Assembly: GCA_049177215.1 (NCBI GenBank) | Contig: CP185379.1 | Location: 3,286,001-3,350,000, forward strand | Direction of reading: 5' to 3' | DNA: 64,000 nucleotides | DNA from: Pollutiaquabacter aromativorans | GTDB lineage: Bacteria; Bacteroidota; Bacteroidia; AKYH767-A; 2013-40CM-41-45 | Shown here: positions 27,258 through 35,815 of the stretch, piece after piece | How positions within the stretch are numbered: the first letter of the stretch is position 1 | Layout: each line of letters opens with the position of its first letter | Translations under genes and position numbers: made by a program | The notes under the pieces: generated by a model | The model's database searches: none | The model's input: the letters and a program-made list of their open reading frames with translations, nothing else | What the model was told of the DNA's origin: nothing

Positions 27258-27926
27258 ATGACTGACAACCAACACTCCGGCAACCGCAGCAACACTCCGC
27301 TGCGCATCCTCGTCTTCTCCGGCTCGATGCGGGCCGATTCACTGAATACCAAACTCGCGTTGCTCGCCAAAGCGGCGATCGAGAAGCATGGTGGCCAAGT
27401 CGATTTCGCATCGATGCGCGAGTTCGATTGTCCGTCGTACGACGGCGACCTCGAGGCGAAAAGCGGCATCCCCGCCGGTGCGCAGGAGTTCCAACGCCGG
27501 TTACTGGCGAACGACGCGTTCATCCTGGCTTGTCCGGAGTATAACGGCAGCATGCCCGGCCTGGTCAAGAATACCATCGACTGGACCAGTCGCTTTCGCC
27601 CACAGCCGTTCAACGAAAAGCACGGCATGTTGTTGTCGGCTTCCCCTTCGATGATGGGCGGCAACCGTTCCCTCTGGTCGTTGCGCGTTCCGTTCGAACA
27701 CCTCGGCGCCCGCATCTTCCCCGATATGTTCTCGCTGGCCACCGCGCACCAGGCGCTCGATTCGGATGGCCGAATCGCAAGCGCTACGCTGCAACAGCGC
27801 TTCGACGCGACCATCGCCGCCTTCCTGGACCTCGTCGAGGCCGCCCGCAACTATCCGTGCATGAAGAAAGCCTGGGTGGAGTTCCTAGGACAGCAACCGG
27901 ATCCGTTGCGGGACAGGTTAGAGTAG
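27258..27926 (+). CDS. NADPH-dependent FMN reductase family protein
   Basis: A 222-aa flavodoxin-fold protein. After a short disordered start, RILVFSGSMRADSLNTKLA contains the FMN phosphate-binding loop. PEYNGSMPGLVKNTIDW is the second family signature, placed next to the isoalloxazine ring, and ASPSMMGGNRS the third. Members reduce quinones, azo dyes or chromate and usually act as dimers in the cytosol. The substrate is not predictable. It stands as a single gene, preceded by a 290-nt gap without recognisable features. Confidence 0.88.
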   Translation: MTDNQHSGNRSNTPLRILVFSGSMRADSLNTKLALLAKAAIEKHGGQVDFASMREFDCPSYDGDLEAKSGIPAGAQEFQRRLLANDAFILACPEYNGSMPGLVKNTIDWTSRFRPQPFNEKHGMLLSASPSMMGGNRSLWSLRVPFEHLGARIFPDMFSLATAHQALDSDGRIASATLQQRFDATIAAFLDLVEAARNYPCMKKAWVEFLGQQPDPLRDRLE

Positions 27927-28041
27927 CATGGCCTTCATTTTCCTTGCTGGCAAAATCGGGAATGGCGTTTCTGATGAAAATGTAACATTGGATATTCTGT
28001 CCCTGATAAGATCATTAGCAAGTACAATTCATGGGTTTTCG

Positions 28042-28049
28042 TAACTTTG
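28042..28049 (+). promoter_or_regulatory. Bacteroidota -7 element, near-leaderless start
   Basis: TAACTTTG matches TAnnTTTG exactly and lies 9 nt before the DUF4160 ATG at 28059, so the transcript would have almost no leader. It also argues against the in-frame TTG at 28047 as start. No good -33 TTG at the usual distance. Confidence 0.45.
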
Positions 28050-28058
28050 AGAATACCG

Positions 28059-28307
28059 ATGCCTACAATTCTGTTCATCCATGGCTGGCGACTCTTTTTT
28101 TATTCCAATGAAGGAGGCGAACCTATTCATGTTCATGCTGAAAAGGGAGATATGGAATGTAAGTATTGGCTCATGGTGGATGAGGTCGAGATTCGGGAAG
28201 CTTTCGGATTCAACCTCAATCCGGCCTCAAGAAGAGAAATCAAGATGATTATCTATCAGCATTTCGACTTAATCGTTGAATCCTGGCATCAGTACTTCAA
28301 AAAGTAA
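28059..28307 (+). CDS. DUF4160 domain protein
   Basis: An 82-aa protein beginning MPTILFIHGWRLFFYSNEGG and continuing EPIHVHAEKGDMECKYW, the complete DUF4160 signature (a His-x-His pair after 'EP'). It is followed after 3 nt by a DUF2442 gene. The two families are neighbours in many genomes and have been listed as a toxin-antitoxin-like pair, but no activity is assigned here. The ATG at 28059 is chosen because family members start with MPT and because a promoter element overlaps the alternative TTG. Confidence 0.85.
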   Translation: MPTILFIHGWRLFFYSNEGGEPIHVHAEKGDMECKYWLMVDEVEIREAFGFNLNPASRREIKMIIYQHFDLIVESWHQYFKK

Positions 28308-28310
28308 AGC

Positions 28311-28541
28311 ATGATCGTGTCCTATAGAATTGATCAAGTTTCGTTCGATCAGCAGTTCCTCTACTTGCAGGTGAATGGAAATTCCTTCAAGGTCAAGCTT
28401 GATCAGGCTTCTCCGAAACTCAAGGCAGCTAATGAGATGCAAAGAAATTTTTTTAAGGTATCGCCTTCCGGTTATGGAATACATTGGCCTCTGATCGATG
28501 AAGATCTGTCAATAGAATTTCTAATGAAGGCAGCAGAATAA
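28311..28541 (+). CDS. DUF2442 domain protein
   Basis: A 76-aa protein with a two-strand start (YRIDQVSFDQQFLYLQVNG) and the family's closing YGIHWPLIDEDLSIEFL, where 'GIHWPxxDEDLS' is diagnostic. It lies 3 nt after the DUF4160 gene and is surely co-transcribed. DUF2442 proteins have a small NifX/BrnA-like fold and are suspected antitoxins or DNA-binding partners. The molecular role is unknown. Confidence 0.85.
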   Translation: MIVSYRIDQVSFDQQFLYLQVNGNSFKVKLDQASPKLKAANEMQRNFFKVSPSGYGIHWPLIDEDLSIEFLMKAAE

Positions 28542-28685
28542 AGACGGTTTTCAGTTTGGATCATGACTGTTGTCCTGCTGAAGGATCGGATTTTGTGCAG
28601 TGTTCGAGTTTATTGATAGGGATTATCTGGTTGTCCCTCTAAGATGTGAACCCGATTCCCGGATTCGCATGCAGGTGATATCAAT

Positions 28686-29339
28686 ATGAAAATCATCCTC
28701 ACCGGTTCCACCGGCATGGTGGGCGAAGGCGTTCTGGAAGAATGCCTGCATAATCCGCTCGTGGAGCAAGTCCTGTTGATCAACCGTAAAACGGCTGGGG
28801 TCTCGCACCCGAAGGTGCGCGAGGTCCTTCACCCTGACTTTTACGACATCACGCCTTTGGTCGATCAGCTGAAAGGCTACGATGCCTGTCTGTTCTGTAT
28901 GGGCGTTTCTTCGCTTGGCATGAAGGAGGACGACTACTACAAGGTCACCTATACGCTTACACTTTCGTTCGCAAAAACGCTTGCCGCGTTCAACCCGAAC
29001 ATGACCTTTTGTTACATCTCGGGCTCGGGAACCGACAGTTCGGAGAAAGGACGGCTCATGTGGGCACGGGTGAAGGGCAAGACGGAAAACGACCTGATGA
29101 AGTTGCCGTTCAAGGCGGTGTACAATTTCAGGCCAGCCATGCTCAAGCCGTCGAAAGGCGCGCGTAACGTGCTCCCGGCGTATAAGTATTACGGTTTCCT
29201 GTATCCGTTCCTGCGTCCGTTGTCGCCCGGTTTTTTCCTCACGCTGCGGGAACTGGGTTGTGCGATGATCCGCGCCGCAGCGAACGGATATCCGAAAAAC
29301 ATCCTGGAGACACGCGATATCCTGGCCTTGTCAAAGTGA
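28686..29339 (+). CDS. NAD(P)-dependent epimerase/oxidoreductase-like protein (atypical SDR)
   Basis: A 217-aa Rossmann-fold protein. GSTGMVGEGVLEECL at the N-terminus is the dinucleotide-binding GxxGxxG loop, and the basic residues after the second strand (LINRKTAG) favour NADP. YDACLFCMGVSS and MTFCYISGSGTDSSEKG follow the pattern of NmrA/YwnB-like atypical SDRs, which often lack the YxxxK catalytic pair. None is obvious here. It may be a redox sensor or a reductase. It forms a head-to-tail pair with the YdeI-like gene 38 nt downstream. Confidence 0.8.
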   Translation: MKIILTGSTGMVGEGVLEECLHNPLVEQVLLINRKTAGVSHPKVREVLHPDFYDITPLVDQLKGYDACLFCMGVSSLGMKEDDYYKVTYTLTLSFAKTLAAFNPNMTFCYISGSGTDSSEKGRLMWARVKGKTENDLMKLPFKAVYNFRPAMLKPSKGARNVLPAYKYYGFLYPFLRPLSPGFFLTLRELGCAMIRAAANGYPKNILETRDILALSK

Positions 29340-29377
29340 ATTTATTCGACTGACTTCCCAATAACCATCATCTGCAA

Positions 29378-29974
29378 ATGGCAAAGCAAAACACCCATCC
29401 GAAAGTCGACGAGCAGTTTGCCCGGAAAGGTCCCTGGGAAAAGGAGCTGAGCCTGCTCCGCAAGATCGCCCTGGACAGTCCGCTCACCGAAGAGTTCAAG
29501 TGGTACCAGCCGTGTTACACGTACGAGGGTAACAACGTATTGATCCTGGGCGGCTTCAAGGATTTCTGCACCATGTCGTTTTTCAAGGGAGCCCTCTTGA
29601 AGGATCCGGAAGGCATTTTAGAGAAAGCGGGGGAGAACACACGCTCCGCTCGCATCGTGCGCATCACCGACGCGAAGCAGGTGTCGAAACTGGCGCCTGT
29701 CTTGAAGAAGTACATTCTTGAAGCTGTCGCATTGGAAAAGTCGGGTACGAAGTTCGATTTCGAATCCACCCGCACGACGGAGATTCCGAAAGAAGTAGCG
29801 GAGCTCTTCCGCAAAGACAAAGCGCTAGGCGCGGCCTTCAAGGCCCTTACGCCGGGAAGGCAACGCGGCTATCTCATCTTCTTTCAAGCCGCCAGGCAAG
29901 CCGCTACACGGGTGGCGCGCGTGGAGAAGTATCGGGAGAAGATTATGGCGGGGAAGGGGATGCAGGATAGATAA
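29378..29974 (+). CDS. YdeI/OmpD-associated family protein (DUF1801 plus YdeI)
   Basis: A 198-aa cytosolic protein. The N-terminal DUF1801 domain has the phrase EEFKWYQPCYTYEGNNVLIL and FCTMSFFKGALLKDPEGIL. The C-terminal OmpD-associated YdeI segment ends LTPGRQRGYLIFFQAARQ followed by a basic helix. YdeI proteins have been linked to resistance to antimicrobial peptides in enterobacteria, but the biochemical role is not known. It follows the SDR gene closely and probably shares its transcript. Confidence 0.85.
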   Translation: MAKQNTHPKVDEQFARKGPWEKELSLLRKIALDSPLTEEFKWYQPCYTYEGNNVLILGGFKDFCTMSFFKGALLKDPEGILEKAGENTRSARIVRITDAKQVSKLAPVLKKYILEAVALEKSGTKFDFESTRTTEIPKEVAELFRKDKALGAAFKALTPGRQRGYLIFFQAARQAATRVARVEKYREKIMAGKGMQDR

Positions 29975-30035
29975 CCGCCTGGCAACGGATTGCCGCGAGT
30001 TTGATTGATTAGGCAGTTATAATTTTTATCGTTTT

Positions 30036-32129
30036 ATGAAAAAGCTCCGATTGCTATTGTTGCTCCTCGTGCTGGTTCATGTAGGTTCATCCGCACAGGA
30101 GGTGATTCCCCCCGATTCGCTGGAAACGCTTTTGGCCCGGACCAGGCACGACACGTCACGTTGCGCCCTACTATTAAGGATGATCGAAGATGAACCCGAT
30201 GATCGAATCTGGATGGAGTACAACGAACGACTGGAAGCCATCTCCCTTCGTAATCTCAATTCGACGGGTCTGGATAGTAGCCTTCGAAGAAAATACAATG
30301 GGTATCTCTCGAATGCCTTCAACAATTCGGCCTATTTTCTGGATTCCCATGGGCAGACATATGAAGCCATCGAATTATACCGGAAAGCATTAGCGCTATG
30401 TACTTCAACGAACGATAAAAGTGCAGCCGGCATCACGTGTAACAACCTTGCCTACGCATATAGAACAATAGGTCAGCTCGATAGCGCGATCCACTTCTAT
30501 CAACAGAGTATTTCCTTTTTGGAGGACGCGGCCGATCAATCATCCGCTGCCCAATCAAGGATCAACCTGGGTAATGTCTTTAAGGATCAGGGAAAAATTC
30601 AACTTGCATCCGAGTATTATTACAGCGCATTAAAGGAGTACGAGCAGGTAAAAGATATCGAAGGACAGGCACAGGTGTTCGCCAATCTCGGACTATTGTA
30701 CCAGGATCAGGGTGATCTGGACAAGGCGCTGGAATTCGAATTGAAAAGCCTTGCATTGTGCAGGCAGGTCGATAACAAGACCGGCATTGGACATACCCTT
30801 CTGACACTGGGGTACATGTATCTCCAAAGAGAAGATACGGTCAAAGGAGTCGGGTACAGCAAGTTGAGCCTGGAGCAGTTCAGGGCGATCAATGATCAGT
30901 CGGGAATGGCGGCAGCGCTTGTCAACCTGGCCTTTATTTGTCGCCTGACCGGGAAACTGGATGAGGCTGAGCGTTACTCACGGCAAGCTATGTCCATTCA
31001 CCAATTGTTGAATGAAAAGGACGGCTTATCTCAAGACTATTATAATCTGTGTGCCATCTATGTTATGCAGAAAGATTTTCCTAAGGCGATTTCCTTCGGG
31101 CGGGACGCCCTGAGATTGAGTCAGGAATTGGGGTATCCGCAGAACATTCGCAATTCGGCGCAAAGCCTTGTGTCGGCCTACAAAGGAGCTGGCATGTATC
31201 CACAGGCGTTTGACATGCTGTATTTATATACACGGATGAATGACAGCATCAATAATCGGGAGCTGCGGAAGAATCTGATCAGACGTCAGTTGCAATACGA
31301 TTACGACCGGAAAGCGCTGGCAGACAGCATTCGGAATGTGGCCGAACGACAACTCGTCACCGAACGGCTCCGTAAGGAGCGGGCACAGCGATTGGCACTT
31401 TGGGGTGGATTAATAATGACCCTTGTATTCGGAGGCTTCATCTATAATCGTTTTCTCGTTACGCGTCGACAGAAGATCCAGATCAGTCAGGAAAAGCAGA
31501 GAAGTGACGAATTACTCTTGAATATTCTGCCTGAAGAAGTAGCGGAGGAGTTGAAAACCAAAGGAAGTGCCGATGCGCGTTTGTTCGATGATGTAACGGT
31601 GATGTTCACGGATTTTAAAAATTTCACACTCATTTCCGAACGTTTGAGTCCGACAGAGCTGGTAAACGAGATCCACACCTGTTTTAAGGCATTCGATCAG
31701 ATCATCTCCAAGCATAATATTGAGAAGATCAAGACGATCGGGGATGCCTATATGTGTGCCGGAGGTTTACCGATTGCCAATAAGACCAATGCCATGGATG
31801 TTGTGAATGCCGCTCTTGAAATTCAAAAGTTCATGGCCGAGTTGTCTTCTGAACGGAAAGCTGCCGGAAGAGAAGTGTTCGAAATCCGAATCGGCATCCA
31901 TACCGGTCCTGTCGTGGCGGGAATCGTTGGCGTGAAAAAATTCGCGTATGATATTTGGGGCGATACCGTGAACATCGCGGCCCGAATGGAATCGTCCGGT
32001 GAGGTCGGTAAGGTGAATATCAGCGAGAACACGTATGCATTGGTGAGGCACAGATTCAAGTGTATCCATCGCGGAATGATTGAAGCGAAGCATAAAGGGC
32101 AGATCAATATGTACTTTGTAGAGGAGTAG
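30036..32129 (+). CDS. TPR-containing class III adenylate cyclase
   Basis: A 697-aa protein with a signal peptide (LRLLLLLLVLVHVGSSAQ), a periplasmic TPR domain of about seven repeats (residues 90-400, e.g. QVFANLGLLYQDQGDLDKAL) and one membrane helix at about 453-473. A linker helix with LLLNILPEEVAEEL follows, then the cytosolic cyclase domain (520-697). Metal-binding aspartates are D526 (MFTDFKNF) and D570 (TIGDAYM). The purine-specifying pair is Lys566 and the Asp in YDIWGDTVN, the adenylate-cyclase choice. The transition-state Asn and Arg are in VNIAARMES. All catalytic residues are present, so cAMP synthesis in response to a periplasmic TPR-sensed signal is likely. It appears to be monocistronic. 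Confidence 0.92.
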   Translation: MKKLRLLLLLLVLVHVGSSAQEVIPPDSLETLLARTRHDTSRCALLLRMIEDEPDDRIWMEYNERLEAISLRNLNSTGLDSSLRRKYNGYLSNAFNNSAYFLDSHGQTYEAIELYRKALALCTSTNDKSAAGITCNNLAYAYRTIGQLDSAIHFYQQSISFLEDAADQSSAAQSRINLGNVFKDQGKIQLASEYYYSALKEYEQVKDIEGQAQVFANLGLLYQDQGDLDKALEFELKSLALCRQVDNKTGIGHTLLTLGYMYLQREDTVKGVGYSKLSLEQFRAINDQSGMAAALVNLAFICRLTGKLDEAERYSRQAMSIHQLLNEKDGLSQDYYNLCAIYVMQKDFPKAISFGRDALRLSQELGYPQNIRNSAQSLVSAYKGAGMYPQAFDMLYLYTRMNDSINNRELRKNLIRRQLQYDYDRKALADSIRNVAERQLVTERLRKERAQRLALWGGLIMTLVFGGFIYNRFLVTRRQKIQISQEKQRSDELLLNILPEEVAEELKTKGSADARLFDDVTVMFTDFKNFTLISERLSPTELVNEIHTCFKAFDQIISKHNIEKIKTIGDAYMCAGGLPIANKTNAMDVVNAALEIQKFMAELSSERKAAGREVFEIRIGIHTGPVVAGIVGVKKFAYDIWGDTVNIAARMESSGEVGKVNISENTYALVRHRFKCIHRGMIEAKHKGQINMYFVEE

Positions 32130-32287
32130 ATCAAGGGAGCCTGGTGGCCCCTGACTTCCGCTATCCCCTCCGAACCGGGAATGATTCATTAGAAGGGACA
32201 AGATGACCCGGTGCTAAAGTGTTTCCCGGCCGCACCATAGCTGCGGCTAAACGAGGTCGTGTGTCAGGTTGTTATCAACCGGATTCC

Positions 32288-32674
32288 TCAACCCTTCCGA
32301 TTTTTCTTTTTGCCGGAAGCGCCATCCTTCGAAGTATCAATACCCTTCTCCTTCATCATCTCCAGCCCATACTTACGGATCGCCGTGATCAGGGGGATCG
32401 TACGCTTGCCCTTGGCGGTGATGCTGTACTCGACTTTCGGGGGTACCTGGGCATAGACTTTTCGAGCGACCAGTCCGTGCTGTTCGAGTTCGCGCAGTTG
32501 CGACGACAACATCTTGTGGGTGATGTGGGGCAGCGCTTTTTTCAGTTCGCCGTAACGCATCGTCGCCTGGTTCAGGCGCCAGAGGATCGGCATCTTCCAG
32601 GTGCCACCGATGAAGAGCAAGGCGAATTCCACCGGGTTGTAATAGACTTTGTGGTCGTAAACGAAATCGGGCAT
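32288..32674 (-). CDS. HxlR-family winged-helix transcriptional regulator
   Basis: A 128-aa protein with the HxlR layout: NPVEFALLFIGGTWKMPILW leading to the recognition helix region MRYGELKKALPHITHKMLSS and the wing LVARKVYAQVPPKVEYSIT. A lysine-rich tail (GASGKKKNRKG) ends it. Unlike many HxlR sensors of reactive electrophiles it has no early Cys. It is divergent from the DJ-1/hydrolase fusion gene across 134 nt, and regulators in that position usually control the neighbour. An inverted repeat lies in the shared gap. Confidence 0.88.
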   Translation of the reverse strand: MPDFVYDHKVYYNPVEFALLFIGGTWKMPILWRLNQATMRYGELKKALPHITHKMLSSQLRELEQHGLVARKVYAQVPPKVEYSITAKGKRTIPLITAIRKYGLEMMKEKGIDTSKDGASGKKKNRKG

Positions 32675-32712
32675 GGCGGATAAAAGTAGAGCTGTCGGAC
32701 GGGGTAGGATCC

Positions 32713-32736
32713 AATACTTTCCATAAAGATAGTATT
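32713..32736. promoter_or_regulatory. Inverted repeat in the hxlR / DJ-1-fusion divergent gap, operator candidate
   Basis: AATACT (32713-32718) and AGTATT (32731-32736) form an inverted repeat with a 12-nt centre. TACTTTC of the left arm recurs at 32738. HxlR proteins bind such dyads as dimers, so this may be the site for the divergent regulator. Confidence 0.35.
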
Positions 32737-32808
32737 ATACTTTCAGGTAGTAATAGGCGAAGTGGATCCTGCTGTACCGAATTTTGTCCCCGAACAACGA
32801 CGAACACC

Positions 32809-34320
32809 ATGATCAAACGCCTCCTCCTCTCCTGCGCCTTCCTGCTTGCCCTGACGGCGGCCTACGCGCAACACAATGCCGGCCACAACGGCAAGATCCT
32901 TATGATCGCTTCCAACCAGAGTGTCAGCAAACAGACCGGCTGGCCCATCGGGGTCTGGTACGCGGAACTCACGCACCCGTACTGGGCATTCTCCGAAGCG
33001 GGTTACACCGTCGACATCGCCACGCCCGAAGGCGGCGCTCTTTTCTTCGACAGTTTCAGCGACCCCGAAGACGCCAGCGGTTATTCTGCCTTCGATTACA
33101 TCTCGCTCGGCTTCAAGAAAGACTCGGCGAGGATGGCCATGACCCGGAATACGAAAAAGCTGTCGGACGTGAACCCGGCCGACTACAAGGCCATCTTCGT
33201 CTGCGGCGGTCAGGGACCGATGTACACTTTTTACAAGAATCCGCAGGTGGAAAAGTTCTTCACCGATTTCTACCAATCGGGAAAGCCCACCGCCGCCATC
33301 TGTCACGGCACCTGCCTGCTGCTGGAAGCGAAACTTCCCAACGGCAAGTACCTGGTGGAAGGTAAGCGCTGGACTGGTTTCGCTTCCGAAGAGGAGCAGT
33401 ATGCCGACAACTACGTCGGTAAGCAGATCCAGCCGTTCCGCATCGAAGACCTGGCACGCCGCATGCCGAACAGCCGATACGAAGACGCGGCGCCGTTCTC
33501 CGCCTTTGCCGTGCGCGACGGCAACCTGATCACCGGACAGCAACAGAACAGCGGAGCCAAAGCAGCCGAACTGGTGTTGCAGGCACTGGAAGAAGACCGC
33601 AAGCGCTATCCGACCTATGTGTTGGTTCACGGCGCCTGGGCCGACGAAAGCGCCTGGGGATTCGTGCGCAACCAACTCGCCGTACATGCCAATGTGGAAG
33701 TCGTTAACCTGCCCGCGCACGGTGTTGACCTGAGCGATGGCAAGAGCATCGGCATGAAAGACTACGAACGCGCCGTTGTAGATGCTATCAAACGCCATCC
33801 CGGAAAAGTCACGCTGGTCGGTCACTCGATGGCGGGCATGATCATCTCCCGCGTAGCGGAAACAATGCCCGAGAAGGTCGATAAGCTGATCTACGTATCC
33901 GCCTTCCTGCCAAAGAACGGCGAGAGCCTCAACGGGATCGTGAACCGGTTCCTCAACGGACAGCCCCTCGACATTTTCGAGTTCAACAGCGATTATACCC
34001 TGATCGGTGTGAAGAAGGACGTGTTGCCGACCGTCGTTTGCGAGGATTGTCCGGCCTACATGAAAGATGTGCTCGTGAAATACCACCGTCCGGACCCGGT
34101 GAAGGCGTTCAACGATACGGTGAAGCTCGGCGCCAATTTTGCCAAAGTACCGAAGTACTATCTCAGCACGAAAAACGACAAGGCCGTACCCTACGCGCTG
34201 CAACAGCAGATGATCCGCGAGAACGGAACCGTCCGCAAGGTATACGAACTGGAAACGTCCCACCTGCCGTTTGTCGTCCGACCCGAAGAGTTCGTCAACA
34301 TCATCCGCGGAATCCAATGA
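32809..34320 (+). CDS. Exported DJ-1/PfpI-like protein fused to an alpha/beta hydrolase
   Basis: A 503-aa fusion. After a signal peptide (LLLSCAFLLALTAAYAQ), residues ~28-255 are a DJ-1/PfpI domain of the Hsp31-like subgroup: KILMIASNQ, GGQGPMYTFYKN and the nucleophile elbow AAICHGTCLL with Cys165-His166. Residues ~262-503 are an alpha/beta hydrolase (YVLVHGAWADESAWGFV, nucleophile Ser340 in GHSMAG, C-terminal ETSHLPFVVRP with the likely catalytic His). Each domain is full length with its key residues. DJ-1 homologues deglycate or detoxify glyoxals and hydrolases of this type cleave esters, so the pair may process a reactive carbonyl compound in the periplasm. It is probably controlled by the divergent HxlR protein. 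Confidence 0.88.
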   Translation: MIKRLLLSCAFLLALTAAYAQHNAGHNGKILMIASNQSVSKQTGWPIGVWYAELTHPYWAFSEAGYTVDIATPEGGALFFDSFSDPEDASGYSAFDYISLGFKKDSARMAMTRNTKKLSDVNPADYKAIFVCGGQGPMYTFYKNPQVEKFFTDFYQSGKPTAAICHGTCLLLEAKLPNGKYLVEGKRWTGFASEEEQYADNYVGKQIQPFRIEDLARRMPNSRYEDAAPFSAFAVRDGNLITGQQQNSGAKAAELVLQALEEDRKRYPTYVLVHGAWADESAWGFVRNQLAVHANVEVVNLPAHGVDLSDGKSIGMKDYERAVVDAIKRHPGKVTLVGHSMAGMIISRVAETMPEKVDKLIYVSAFLPKNGESLNGIVNRFLNGQPLDIFEFNSDYTLIGVKKDVLPTVVCEDCPAYMKDVLVKYHRPDPVKAFNDTVKLGANFAKVPKYYLSTKNDKAVPYALQQQMIRENGTVRKVYELETSHLPFVVRPEEFVNIIRGIQ

Positions 34321-34985
34321 TCGCACGGATCCTCTCCCGCGCCTGTCTGCTCCTGGTCTTACTCGCAACTGCGAGCAAGGCCGGGGCACAGTTGCCGGTC
34401 GAAGCGTTCGGCGGCGACAAGAAGGCGACCTTCGATGCCTTGTTCTTCCGTTTTTTTCGAAATGCCAACGACCAGCCCTCGCGTTTTCTCTTCTTCAGCC
34501 GGACGCGCGCTTCGGTCGACTACAAAATCACCCAAACAACGAACCTGCCTTCGTTCGGACTGACCGAAGCGTTCAGTTACAACGCCCCGAAGCTGAAAGG
34601 CGTAGCTCCCGTGGCGGTGGTGCAGTTGTTGAACCGTGGCGTGTATCCCAAAGCCGGTGTACAATACGTGTTGTTGCGAAAGGAAGTCATCCTCTTCACC
34701 TGGCTGGTGAGTGAACTGGACAACGAGCCCGTGGTGGATCACTTCCTGCTCGTTCGCTATACTCCGAAGCTCACGGAGCGGTACCAACTCTTTCTCCAGG
34801 CTGAATCGATCAGCGCTTTTCCGTCGCAAGCGAACGAGAACCGCTCTTTCACACAGCGCTTTCGGCTCGGGCTCATGCGTACAGCCTTTCAGTTCGGGGC
34901 CGGCATCGACCTGACCGAAGTCGGTCGCGACGAATACACCGGTACGCAGAACACCGGACTGTTCCTGCGCTACGATTTTCGTTAA
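34317..34985 (+). CDS. Hypothetical exported beta-rich protein
   Basis: A 222-aa protein whose ATG overlaps the stop of the hydrolase fusion (ATGA), indicating translational coupling. A signal peptide (RILSRACLLLVLLATASKAGAQ) is followed by alternating strands with aromatic ends (RFLFFSRTRASVDYKI, RYQLFLQAESISAF, GLFLRYDFR), ending in an aromatic residue two from the end. This suggests a small outer-membrane barrel. I recognise no family. Coupling suggests it serves the same pathway, perhaps uptake or release of the compound handled by the upstream enzyme. Confidence 0.7.
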   Translation: MIARILSRACLLLVLLATASKAGAQLPVEAFGGDKKATFDALFFRFFRNANDQPSRFLFFSRTRASVDYKITQTTNLPSFGLTEAFSYNAPKLKGVAPVAVVQLLNRGVYPKAGVQYVLLRKEVILFTWLVSELDNEPVVDHFLLVRYTPKLTERYQLFLQAESISAFPSQANENRSFTQRFRLGLMRTAFQFGAGIDLTEVGRDEYTGTQNTGLFLRYDFR

Positions 34986-35072
34986 CCCCTGTGCACAACC
35001 GGTTCCAAAGTATCGCAGGAAGCTTAGTATCTTGTGCTTCGGGCGTATCGATACGTTCGTTTATCCGGCGTT

Positions 35073-35741
35073 ATGTACAACTTTTCTTATTTCAAAGAAC
35101 AGGACCGGCAGCGACTCCTGCGTTTCATGGAGGATCATCCCTTCGCGTTCCTGACCGGCAGCACCTTATCGGGCAAACAGGTGGCGACCCAGCTTCCTGT
35201 CTTGTTCGAAGAACGTGACGGTGAATTATACCTGCAGGGCCATTTGATGCGGAACACCGATCACCACAAGGCGTTTAAAGAAAATCCCCAGGCCCTGCTC
35301 GTCTTCACCGGCCCGAGCGCTTACGTGAGCGCTTCCTGGTACAGCAATCCGCAGATCGGTTCGACCTGGAACTACATGAGCATTCACATCGGTGGGACGA
35401 TCGAATTCATGTCGGACGACGGGCTGATCGAGTTCATGCGGAAATTCACCCTGAAGTTCGAAGAAGGAAACACCAGCTCCAAGACCATCTACGATAACCT
35501 GCCGGATTCCTTTCTCCATAAGATGATGCCGGCGATTGTCGGATTTGAGCTGAAGGCGGAGCGATTCGAAAACGTTTTCAAGTTGAGCCAGAACCGCGAC
35601 GAGCAGAGTTATCGCAACATCATCACCCGCCTGGAGGCGCGCGGAGGCGAAAGCGCCCTCATCGCAGCAGAGATGAGAAAGCGACAGGAGGAGTTGTTTC
35701 CGCCGGGGGTGGAGTGGGATGGATCAAGATTCGATTCGTGA
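35073..35741 (+). CDS. PaiB-family FMN-binding negative transcriptional regulator
   Basis: From ATG 35073 the protein has 222 residues, the usual PaiB length. It has the split-barrel flavin-reductase-like fold with ATQLPVLFEERDGELYLQGH, then MRNTDHHKAF and ALLVFTGPSAYVSASWY. The closing part has YDNLPDSFLHKMMPAIVGFE, KLSQNRDE and YRNIITRLE, all PaiB signatures. In Bacillus PaiB represses sporulation and protease genes. In Bacteroidota the role is undefined, and the flavin-like fold suggests either heme or FMN binding. The upstream in-frame extension has no support. Confidence 0.88.
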   Translation: MYNFSYFKEQDRQRLLRFMEDHPFAFLTGSTLSGKQVATQLPVLFEERDGELYLQGHLMRNTDHHKAFKENPQALLVFTGPSAYVSASWYSNPQIGSTWNYMSIHIGGTIEFMSDDGLIEFMRKFTLKFEEGNTSSKTIYDNLPDSFLHKMMPAIVGFELKAERFENVFKLSQNRDEQSYRNIITRLEARGGESALIAAEMRKRQEELFPPGVEWDGSRFDS

Positions 35742-35815
35742 GGCGTCTATTTGCGAATGACCGCATTATGTTTGCTTGTCAGCCTAGCGTACCTGAATGG
35801 TAACCTTTCCTTCAT

